Below are positions 29,166 to 34,714 of a stretch of 34,714 bases of DNA, piece after piece. The notes beneath the pieces are model-generated. The model had not been told where the DNA came from. It made no database searches and was given only the letters and a program-made list of their open reading frames with translations. Made by a program: the position numbers and the translations under genes. The first letter of the stretch is position 1. Each line of letters starts with the position of its first letter. The stretch spans positions 1 to 34,714 of the IMG/VR virus record IMGVR_UViG_3300035670_006450; one strand, written 5' to 3'. The stretch comes from a virus.

Positions 29166-29597
29166 ATGACAACTACAACAACACTGGCTGCAAAAAGTAG
29201 CCTAGACAAATTGTTCGATCCACTATTTATCGGATTCGATAAGTTTTTTGATAACTATTCATCAGTTACCACCAATTCATATCCGCCATATAATGTCATC
29301 AAGGTTGATGAGACAAATTATTTAATTGAGGTTGCTGTTGCAGGATTCAGCAAACACGATATTGAAATTACTGAGCAGGGCGGTGTTCTTAAGATTGAAG
29401 GATCTCATGTAGAAGATCATCCTGATGCCAAGTATCTGCATCGTGGTGTAGCCGCTCGTAAGTTTATGAGAATGTTTAATCTACATGACGACATAAAGGT
29501 AAAGGGTGCAGATATTCATAAGGGTCTGCTTCAAATTAAACTAGAAAAAATTGTTCCAGAAGAGAAGAAGCCAAAGCGTATTGCTATTGGGTCATAG
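29166..29597 (+). CDS. Small heat-shock protein Hsp20 (IbpA-like)
   Basis: 143 residues with an alpha-crystallin domain of the IbpA type: YPPYNVIKVDETNYLIEVAV (39-58), AGFSKHDIEI (59-68), YLHRGVAARKFMRMFNLHDD (about 89-108), KGADIHKGLLQIKLEK (about 113-128), and an I-A-I end motif (RIAIGS) that mediates oligomer contacts. It holds unfolding proteins in a refoldable state. Hsp20 genes are known in cyanophages and other phages. Here it has an SD (AAGGAG), its own promoter and a CIRCE operator, so expression should rise when host HrcA is inactivated by heat or chaperone titration. Confidence 0.95.
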   Translation: MTTTTTLAAKSSLDKLFDPLFIGFDKFFDNYSSVTTNSYPPYNVIKVDETNYLIEVAVAGFSKHDIEITEQGGVLKIEGSHVEDHPDAKYLHRGVAARKFMRMFNLHDDIKVKGADIHKGLLQIKLEKIVPEEKKPKRIAIGS

Positions 29598-29601
29598 TCC
29601 A

Positions 29602-29633
29602 GGTGGGGGTAGACAATCTGCTCTACCCCCGCC
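29602..29633 (+). terminator. Hairpin after hsp20
   Basis: GGTGGGGGTAGA (29602-29613) pairs with TCTACCCCCGCC (29622-29633), 12 bp with one G-U and an 8-nt loop, 5 bases after the hsp20 stop. No U-tract. Confidence 0.65.
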
Positions 29634-29651
29634 CCTATGATAGGAGACAAA

Positions 29652-29771
29652 ATGACTGATTGCTCAATATGTGGACAGAAAATACCATCTGATGATTTTG
29701 AAATTCAGCATCATTTAATTAATCATGAGTATGAGTGGATACAAACTTTGCGTGGAAAATACGAAGTATAA
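29652..29771 (+). CDS. C2H2-like zinc-finger micro-protein (39 aa)
   Basis: ATG 29652 with TAGGAG upstream. MTDCSICGQKIP, then FEIQHHLINHEYEW: C4, C7, H20/21 and H25 make a C2H2-type finger. It would be too small for a catalytic domain. DNA- or RNA-binding is possible; function is unknown. Confidence 0.6.
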   Translation: MTDCSICGQKIPSDDFEIQHHLINHEYEWIQTLRGKYEV

Positions 29772-29788
29772 TTTTATTGAGGAACAAA

Positions 29789-30076
29789 ATGATGTTTGAA
29801 GAATTAGAAATAGATGCACTAGAGATAAACAATGATTTGTATGTTAATGTAAAACAACTTTTTGATCATATAATAAAAGCAACAGACAGTTTTAAAAGTG
29901 AAACTGAAGCCATAGCAAAATTAGTTGGAACAACTCCACAGGAAAAATATTTTTGTATGGGAATTGTTCAGGGAATGTATAATATAGCGGTTATGCTAAA
30001 GCACGGTAGAGATGAATCTTCTTTTGAATCAGTAGAAACAGTTGAAGATATGGTTAAGAAGTTTTGGTCTGACTAA
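29789..30076 (+). CDS. Hypothetical helical protein (95 aa)
   Basis: 95 residues from ATG 29789, with GAGGAA upstream. Acidic, largely helical (VKQLFDHIIKATDSFKSETE, then IVQGMYNIAVMLKHG). No function is recognised. Its 3' end overlaps the convergent sulfotransferase gene by 23 bases. Confidence 0.65.
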   Translation: MMFEELEIDALEINNDLYVNVKQLFDHIIKATDSFKSETEAIAKLVGTTPQEKYFCMGIVQGMYNIAVMLKHGRDESSFESVETVEDMVKKFWSD

Positions 30077-30797
30077 GAATTTTATGGTACTTTTCTTTTC
30101 CTTCATAATATAGGTTATATTCAACATCATTATGTTTCTTAAATTTTCTTCTTGAATATTTAGTTTTGTATGGCTTATTAACCTTTTTCAAAGGATTATC
30201 GTTTGCATCTCCATAAGAAACATCTATATCGTAAATATTCTTCAGCAAACTTATTGTTCCAGGTATGTCTTCAGTAAGTCCAACAATATCAAAATCTTTA
30301 GGAGTTTTTATATCATAGTACCAAGGATAGGTTGGATCTTCATGATACCATTCTAAATATTCCTCAATATTTAAATTGTTTTTAAATATTTGATAAATTT
30401 TTTTAGAATATATGTCTGAACCCATTACTGATTCCACCCTATTGATAACAAAATTTAATTTCTTTTCATCAGAGAAGTCCCAATGCATAGAGTCAATTGA
30501 AGAAAGAATTCTTCTTTTTATAAAATAATATTCTGAGCAACTTCTGTCATATGGATCTCTAACCATGGTAAATAGAGGGGTTTCATTTCCAACTATATCT
30601 ACTACCCGTGATGCAGGCATATGAAAGGAAGATGCTAGTTTTGATAACTTATATTTAGGTCCATGATATTTTTGTGGTATAAAAGAAATTGATAAATAAG
30701 TTCCTCCAGTTTTGGGAACGTAGACAAACCCAACATGCTCGTTCTCATTTCTTTTATAAAAATTTTTTATTCTACCCTTGTATTCTTCTGTAAGCAT
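30054..30797 (-). CDS. Sulfotransferase, paralogue 1 (minus strand)
   Basis: 247 residues. VYVPKTGGTYLS (26-37) is the 5'-phosphosulfate-binding loop of PAPS-dependent sulfotransferases, and VRDPYDRSCSEYYF (78-91) is the 3'-phosphate-binding region. The rest (EEYLEWYHEDPTYPWYYDIK, LYYEGKEKYHKIL) is shared with a second minus-strand gene near the right edge, so the two are paralogues. The family (Sulfotransfer_2-like) moves sulfate from PAPS to sugar hydroxyls. The host must supply PAPS. Its ATG is seven bases after TATAAT on the minus strand, so it looks leaderless; it converges on a plus-strand gene with a 23-base 3' overlap. It is likely an inserted cargo gene. Confidence 0.85.
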   Translation of the reverse strand: MLTEEYKGRIKNFYKRNENEHVGFVYVPKTGGTYLSISFIPQKYHGPKYKLSKLASSFHMPASRVVDIVGNETPLFTMVRDPYDRSCSEYYFIKRRILSSIDSMHWDFSDEKKLNFVINRVESVMGSDIYSKKIYQIFKNNLNIEEYLEWYHEDPTYPWYYDIKTPKDFDIVGLTEDIPGTISLLKNIYDIDVSYGDANDNPLKKVNKPYKTKYSRRKFKKHNDVEYNLYYEGKEKYHKILSQTKTS

Positions 30798-30798
30798 A

Positions 30799-30807
30799 TG
30801 CTATATT
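30799..30807 (+). promoter_or_regulatory. Plus-strand -10 of a divergent promoter pair
   Basis: TGc plus TATATT (30802-30807) on the plus strand; transcription would begin near 30814 and the following leader has AAAGGAG before ATG 30827. Confidence 0.6.
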
Positions 30808-30810
30808 ATA
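30805..30810 (-). promoter_or_regulatory. Minus-strand -10 of the divergent pair
   Basis: Read on the minus strand this is TATAAT, seven bases before the sulfotransferase ATG (30797). It overlaps the plus-strand -10 by three bases; the TATATTATA core is nearly symmetrical. Confidence 0.6.
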
Positions 30811-30826
30811 TCCCAAAGGAGTAAAA

Positions 30827-31162
30827 ATGTCTTATTGCAGATTTATAGAAGCAGATGCGTATATATATGACGATGTTTATTATGGTCTTTATTGCTGCGC
30901 TTGCTCCTTGATGCCTTTAAGAAAAGCAGATATGTCTATTTTTGGTGATGATGGAGATTGGTTTATCAATGAAGGCTTTGCCGCAGGATATGATTACGAC
31001 AAAATGCTTGCTCACATAGCAGAACATCGTGCAGCAGGAGATTATATTCCAGAAGATGTAGATGAACGCCTTATTGAAGAACGTGACTGCGAACATATCT
31101 TTGTTGATATGAAATTTGGTATACGTTGTGAAAAATGTTGGAAGCCAGAGGATGATAAATAA
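30827..31162 (+). CDS. Conserved hypothetical actinophage protein (111 aa)
   Basis: 111 residues beginning MSYCRFIEADAYIYDDV, then LYCCAC and, near the end, a CEHIF...CEKC group (zinc site likely). The start resembles a family of phage proteins beginning MSYCRF-x-DVYMY. The central part is acidic. Function is unknown. AAAGGAG lies upstream. It overlaps the next gene by 11 bases. Confidence 0.72.
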   Translation: MSYCRFIEADAYIYDDVYYGLYCCACSLMPLRKADMSIFGDDGDWFINEGFAAGYDYDKMLAHIAEHRAAGDYIPEDVDERLIEERDCEHIFVDMKFGIRCEKCWKPEDDK

Positions 31163-32084
31163 TCACACAACATGGATAGTTGGTTCTGGTGGATTAATTG
31201 GATCATCTATGTCAAGAATATTTGACACACCATTTATTTCTCCTGGAATACCGTGGAACGATAAAGATAGGGCAGTTACTCATTTATTAAAATCATTTAA
31301 TAGTTTTTTAAAATATTCAGATGGTAGGCCATGGTCAATAATATGGTCTGCTGGCAATACAACAATGCTTTCTGATCAAAATAAAGTAGATGACGAGACT
31401 TGGATTTTTGAACAATTTTTAAATATTATCAAGAAAAATATTTTAGATGATAAAGGATCTTTTGCATTTATATCTTCCGCTGGAGGCTTGTATATGGGAT
31501 CACAAAACCCACCCTTTGGCATAGATTCTCCAGTGTCTCCTATTAATCCATACGGCTATGGAAAACTAAATCAGGAATTTTTAATTCATGAAGTCCTGTC
31601 TGACATAATGCCATCAATTATTTTTAGAGTAAGTAATGCTTATGGAATAGGGCAAAATGTTAATAAAAATCAGGGCATCATTTCAAAACTTATTTTTAGT
31701 GCATACAACAAAACACCAGTAAATATTTTTGCTCCACTTGAAACAGTAAGAGATTATATATTTACAGATGATATTGCAAAGATAATTAGTTGGTGGATTG
31801 ATGATATAAATATTAATAGGCTTTGCTTTCCTAAAAAAGTTTTAATTGCTTCTGGTCAATCAGCATCAATAACAGATTTAATAAATATAGTCTCTGAAAT
31901 TAGTGGAAAAACTATTTATTTAAATGATAATGTATTTTCCTTACTGAGAGATCAAGCAACTAATTTAATATTTGAACCAGTTACAATTCCTCAGGATATA
32001 TCTATTACTAATCTTTATGATGGTATACAATATATTTTAAATGACACTATGACTTCACAAAATTTTGAAAGGATAACATGTTGA
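31152..32084 (+). CDS. NAD-dependent sugar epimerase/dehydratase-like (extended SDR)
   Basis: 310 residues from ATG 31152. The Rossmann start TWIVGSGGLIGSSM (7-20) has GxxGxxG. ISSAGGLY (about 110-117) supplies the catalytic Ser, and PYGYGKLNQEF (about 134-144) the YxxxK pair. RVSNAYGIGQ and RDYIFTDDIA are also typical of nucleotide-sugar epimerases and reductases such as RfbD/GalE relatives. It would make or modify an activated sugar, probably for the glycosyltransferases upstream. Very AT-rich compared with flanking genes. Confidence 0.85.
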   Translation: MINNHTTWIVGSGGLIGSSMSRIFDTPFISPGIPWNDKDRAVTHLLKSFNSFLKYSDGRPWSIIWSAGNTTMLSDQNKVDDETWIFEQFLNIIKKNILDDKGSFAFISSAGGLYMGSQNPPFGIDSPVSPINPYGYGKLNQEFLIHEVLSDIMPSIIFRVSNAYGIGQNVNKNQGIISKLIFSAYNKTPVNIFAPLETVRDYIFTDDIAKIISWWIDDININRLCFPKKVLIASGQSASITDLINIVSEISGKTIYLNDNVFSLLRDQATNLIFEPVTIPQDISITNLYDGIQYILNDTMTSQNFERITC

Positions 32085-32509
32085 CCGATACTAAACTACG
32101 CATAATACGTTTATATTACCAGTTTAAGCGTAGTATTCGTACCACCATTCGTACCCCAAAATGGTGGGTACAAAGGGCAAGAAGGGGATATAGTGACAGA
32201 GACATGTGGAACGCAGACAACTATCTTGCAGGAGTATTTGCAGGAGTGCTGAAATGGCATGTTGACAAGGGTTTGGGTGTATCTATGGCCTATGCATCAG
32301 AAGATGATCCAAATGGGGAAAATTTAGATGCCATGGTTGCTCGCAGAGATGCAGATTATTTATTTTATGCTTCTATATTTGAAGAATATAAGAATAACGG
32401 TCCTGCTTACAATGAAGAATGGCAAAAATTATTTGGCGGTGTACTTGACGAAGATATCAAGTATGCGTTACAATGGTTCTCTGAACATTTTACAGAATTG
32501 TGGGACTAA
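32078..32509 (+). CDS. Conserved hypothetical protein (143 aa)
   Basis: 143 residues; AAAGGA precedes ATG 32078. RARRGYSDRDMWNADNYLAG (about 33-52) and VFAGVLKWHVDKG look like a conserved phage block (RG-SD-D-WN-D-YL) seen in several phage proteins of unknown function. The end (LQWFSEHFTELWD) is amphipathic. No catalytic motif. Confidence 0.75.
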   Translation: MLTDTKLRIIRLYYQFKRSIRTTIRTPKWWVQRARRGYSDRDMWNADNYLAGVFAGVLKWHVDKGLGVSMAYASEDDPNGENLDAMVARRDADYLFYASIFEEYKNNGPAYNEEWQKLFGGVLDEDIKYALQWFSEHFTELWD

Positions 32510-32658
32510 TGGACAAGTGTTATTTGGTTAGGCGTGGTTACATGTATGATGTATACTTATCTGGCAAAAAGGTAGGCTCTGGTCAATGGGGATATATTTC
32601 TACTGCTTACTATGCATATAAAGAAGAAGGTTATGATGTGGAAATCATTGATGAATAA
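32509..32658 (+). CDS. Hypothetical small protein (49 aa)
   Basis: ATG 32509 overlaps the previous stop (TAATG). 49 residues, Tyr-rich (GYMYDVYLSGKKVGSG, then YISTAYYAYKEEGYD), likely a small beta fold. It overlaps the next ATG by 8 bases. No function. Confidence 0.6.
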   Translation: MDKCYLVRRGYMYDVYLSGKKVGSGQWGYISTAYYAYKEEGYDVEIIDE

Positions 32659-32875
32659 GTTTCGTAATAGATTTGCAGATGTTCAGGTACAATACCTTAT
32701 GGACAATTTTGATAGTGCCGTTCGAAATCAAACAGAAGATTTCTGGCGCACCACAATTGCCAATGAAATATATCATTCATGCCCATCAACCAAACGTGGT
32801 GGGTATCCATGTGAGGAATGTTACGAACTATTTGAATTTATCTTGTATAAGAAAGAAACATCCCATGATCGTTAA
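32651..32875 (+). CDS. Hypothetical protein (74 aa)
   Basis: 74 residues from ATG 32651 inside the end of the previous gene. Helical start (MNKFRNRFADVQVQYLMDNF), then HSCPSTKRGGYPCEECYELF with three Cys and a His, a possible zinc site. No function recognised. Confidence 0.6.
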   Translation: MNKFRNRFADVQVQYLMDNFDSAVRNQTEDFWRTTIANEIYHSCPSTKRGGYPCEECYELFEFILYKKETSHDR

Positions 32876-33068
32876 ATGCTGGAATTGCCACACAGAGTTT
32901 GAGCATTTAAGTTCGGCGGAAAATAGTAACAAACTCACCGCACAAAACATCATTAAAGTGTTGCAAGACAACATGTTCGATGTACAGCGCGGTGGGGTAA
33001 TCGTTATTAACCCTAGAGACTTTATAGAAGAAGTGGCAGAGATATTAGAGGAAAATTTTAATGGGTGA
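32865..33068 (+). CDS. Hypothetical protein with an N-terminal zinc knuckle (67 aa)
   Basis: 67 residues from ATG 32865, overlapping the previous gene by 11 bases. KCWNCHTEFEH (4-14) is a half zinc site; the rest is helical with acidic ends (DFIEEVAEILEENFNG). No function. Confidence 0.6.
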   Translation: MIVKCWNCHTEFEHLSSAENSNKLTAQNIIKVLQDNMFDVQRGGVIVINPRDFIEEVAEILEENFNG

Positions 33069-33294
33069 TTTATGGTGGGCTAGTTGGGTATTGGCTGCCT
33101 TTGGCATTGCTACGATGTTTTTTGCAGGGCAAAGAAAGTGGTGGGCTTGGACTATAGGTATTATTACTGAAACTCTGTGGATAGGGTATTCTATTATTAC
33201 AGAGCAGTATGGATTCATTGTTGCTGCCCTGGCGTATATGGTTGTATACTTTAGAAATACTGTTAAATGGAGGACAGAGGAAAGTGGAACATGA
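33061..33294 (+). CDS. Small three-TM membrane protein (PnuC-like look)
   Basis: 77 residues; GAGGAAAA precedes ATG 33061. Three hydrophobic segments (about 5-21, 27-45, 49-65). QRKWWAWTIGIITETLWIGY (24-43) recalls the repeating W-rich helix pairs of PnuC nicotinamide-riboside transporters, but the protein has only about a third of their length. A mini-transporter or a holin-like protein is possible. Confidence 0.65.
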   Translation: MGDLWWASWVLAAFGIATMFFAGQRKWWAWTIGIITETLWIGYSIITEQYGFIVAALAYMVVYFRNTVKWRTEESGT

Positions 33295-33604
33295 CCTATT
33301 GTGTAGACAACGTTATCAGTCGTATGAGAATGACTCAAACTGCCCCGACTGTTTGCTGATTACAAAAATACGACAGGACGAAAAAGAAAAACTTGACGCG
33401 GAATATTGGATTGGGTATAATAAGGGGTATCTAGATGGATATAGTGATGCTGAAAAGGAATTCATGAATCCCTGCCTGATGTGTGGATATGATGAATTTA
33501 GCACCTATGTCTGTGATGAGTGTAAAGAATGGGAGTATCCGTCCATGAACGAAGACAATGGGCCAATGTCTACGAACGAAGACAAAATCGGAGGTATAGA
33601 ATGA
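33284..33604 (+). CDS. Hypothetical protein with several zinc knuckles (GTG start)
   Basis: 106 residues from GTG 33284, chosen because AGAGG lies just upstream and the frame has no nearby ATG. CPDC (20-23), CLMC (64-67) and CDEC (77-80) suggest two zinc sites, separated by a helix (KLDAEYWIGYNKGYLDGYSD). Function is not recognised. ATGA-coupled to the next gene. Confidence 0.6.
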   Translation: MEHDLLCRQRYQSYENDSNCPDCLLITKIRQDEKEKLDAEYWIGYNKGYLDGYSDAEKEFMNPCLMCGYDEFSTYVCDECKEWEYPSMNEDNGPMSTNEDKIGGIE

Positions 33605-33960
33605 GTTTTGTAGAAATACCCTTAGCAGAATATATTAATACAGAAGAAGAAATTCTTAGTCTTTATGTTCATACTGTAGACAAAAGAATTCTGGCATTTA
33701 AAGATGTAGTGTCAAACATGACATACTATCATGACCACCTTTCATTCTCTCATGTGCTATGGGATAAGGTATTTGATGTGGTAGTTCTTAAGGAAGACTT
33801 TTCTCATATTGAATATACAGTAGAGCGTCGTATGACTTCCCAGGAAGAGATAGATGAAATTAATTCTTTTCTAGATGAAGAGATTGAAAGATTCAAGCCT
33901 AAGCCATTTGTTGATACTATTATGGATGAGTACGAGAACTTGGTAGAAGATCTAATTTAA
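33601..33960 (+). CDS. Hypothetical acidic protein (119 aa)
   Basis: 119 residues from ATG 33601, with GGAGG upstream and an ATGA overlap. MSFVEIPLAEYINTEEE, beta-rich centre (DVVVLKEDFSHIEYTVERRM), acidic helical end (INSFLDEEIERFKPK). No function. Its stop overlaps the convergent sulfotransferase by 9 bases. Confidence 0.65.
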   Translation: MSFVEIPLAEYINTEEEILSLYVHTVDKRILAFKDVVSNMTYYHDHLSFSHVLWDKVFDVVVLKEDFSHIEYTVERRMTSQEEIDEINSFLDEEIERFKPKPFVDTIMDEYENLVEDLI

Positions 33961-34647
33961 ATATTTTGAACAAAGTTCGGCAAATTTTTCTTTGCCTTCG
34001 TAATACAATTCATATTCAATGGCGTTGGTCTTTTGGTATTCTCCTCGGGGGTATTTAGTGGAATAAGGCATACCTACAGGCTTAGTCTTATTGTCATTGT
34101 ATACGCCTTCTCCTGCTTCTTTGATACCATACATTATTCTTAACAAATCAACAGTCTGATCCATATGTTCTGTTATTCCTACAAGTTCAAGATCCTTAGG
34201 TTTCTTGGTGTCCAGGTAGACGGGGTAGGTAGGGTTATCTACACACCATTCTAAGTAATCTTCTACACTCATATCATTACTAAAGATAGCGTATACCTTA
34301 TCGAATATAGACCTGTGTGCTTTTATTCTGTTTGCCATAACTTTCAAAGCCTCTAACGTTTTCTTATTGGTAACGTCTTGATCATAAAATCCCTTGCCAT
34401 CACGTTTTATAAAATAATATTCAGAACAGTTACGGTCGTATGGATCTCTGAGAACAGTGAAGAAAGGAACGTCTGGCCCCACCATCTTTTCCAAAATAGA
34501 GGCGGGTATATGGTGTTTGTTCTCCCCCTCTAAAGTATAACCAATAGGAAACCTCCTCATTTGTAATCTCATAGTTCCTGTTTTAGCTATACATATCCAT
34601 GCTAAAGGACTATCTTCAAACTCATCAATTGTCAGTTTAGGAGGCAT
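33952..34647 (-). CDS. Sulfotransferase paralogue 2 (minus strand, altered P-loop)
   Basis: 231 residues from ATG 34647 (GTG 34653 in frame adds two). LRDPYDRNCSEYYF aligns with the first paralogue's 3'-phosphate region, and EEYL/EDYLEW, PTYP, KPKDLELVGITE and LYYEGKEKF are shared along the chain. The PAPS loop, however, is ICIAKTGTMRLQ rather than the canonical KTGGTYL: Lys remains but the second Gly is missing, so activity or donor may differ. ATG is seven bases after a minus-strand TGaTATACT, another leaderless layout. It is convergent with, and overlaps, the plus-strand gene before it. Confidence 0.78.
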   Translation of the reverse strand: MPPKLTIDEFEDSPLAWICIAKTGTMRLQMRRFPIGYTLEGENKHHIPASILEKMVGPDVPFFTVLRDPYDRNCSEYYFIKRDGKGFYDQDVTNKKTLEALKVMANRIKAHRSIFDKVYAIFSNDMSVEDYLEWCVDNPTYPVYLDTKKPKDLELVGITEHMDQTVDLLRIMYGIKEAGEGVYNDNKTKPVGMPYSTKYPRGEYQKTNAIEYELYYEGKEKFAELCSKYLN

Positions 34648-34654
34648 AAACACT

Positions 34655-34663
34655 AGTATATCA
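34655..34663 (-). promoter_or_regulatory. Minus-strand extended -10 of sulfotransferase 2
   Basis: On the minus strand: TGa then TATACT (34660 to 34655), seven bases before ATG 34647, no SD. The -35 at about 34678-34683 reads TTAAAC, a poor match. Confidence 0.55.
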
Positions 34664-34714
34664 GCACGATTTTTGATGTTTAATTGTTACTGTTATATGT
34701 ATAGTGGGACATAA
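34664..34714. other. Right-edge stretch, no gene seen
   Basis: AT-rich bases upstream of the minus-strand sulfotransferase, containing its possible -35. No ORF or repeat is visible, but the window ends here. Confidence 0.5.

Overview
This window is part of the genome of a tailed double-stranded DNA phage (or a closely related provirus) of an actinobacterium. Phage identity rests on a terminase large subunit preceded by a terminase small subunit-like gene, a two-domain endolysin, and tightly packed genes joined by ATGA/TAATG overlaps, nearly all on the plus strand. The actinobacterial host is inferred from a WhiB-type four-cysteine regulator, an Rpf-like secreted lytic transglycosylase, an MSMEG_6728-like protein, a DUF7455-like protein and many apparently leaderless promoters. 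Low GC, AGA/ATA-reading tRNAs and glycosyltransferase-rich cargo suggest an aquatic, possibly uncultured, host; that part is inference. No integrase, capsid, portal or tail genes are seen, so the virion structural module must lie elsewhere.

Layout. 1-620: 3' end of a probable ssDNA-binding protein, a hairpin, and a large structured (possibly noncoding RNA) inverted repeat. 622-8916: replication and recombination operon: DnaE-type polymerase, MazG-like hydrolase, RecA, an Hjc-like nuclease candidate, Cas4/RecB-like nuclease, RuvC-like resolvase, DUF3310, HNH-like protein and small zinc/HTH proteins. 8917-14689: Rpf-like transglycosylase, terminase pair, small membrane protein, tRNA-Ile(UAU), endolysin, and a mosaic head-type protein. 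14690-16524: small genes, a SLOG-like protein, a dCMP deaminase-like enzyme and WhiB. 16521-27133: an accessory zone with four paralogous GlcNAc-type glycosyltransferases and a fifth GT2 enzyme, interleaved with an APH-like kinase, two SAM methyltransferases, an MSMEG_6728-like protein, a heme oxygenase, and seven tRNAs (Gly, Arg, Tyr, Thr, Glu, Leu, Asn) with a SpoU-type RNA methyltransferase embedded among them. 27126-29660: zinc-ribbon proteins, a CBS-less GMP reductase/IMP dehydrogenase homologue, and an Hsp20 gene behind a perfect CIRCE operator. 29652-34714: small unknown genes, an NAD-dependent sugar epimerase/reductase-like gene, and two paralogous sulfotransferases, the only convincing minus-strand genes.

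How it fits together. The left part copies, recombines and packages the genome. The right part looks like a surface- or nucleobase-modification toolkit (glycosyl transfer, phosphorylation, methylation, sulfation) plus translation support (tRNAs, tRNA methylation) and host-stress or metabolism genes (heme oxygenase, guanine nucleotide enzyme, Hsp20). Transcription appears to use host sigma-70-like promoters, mostly with an extended TGn -10 element. Eight start codons sit 6-9 nt after a -10 box, implying leaderless mRNAs. The Hsp20 gene seems wired to the host HrcA heat-shock repressor.
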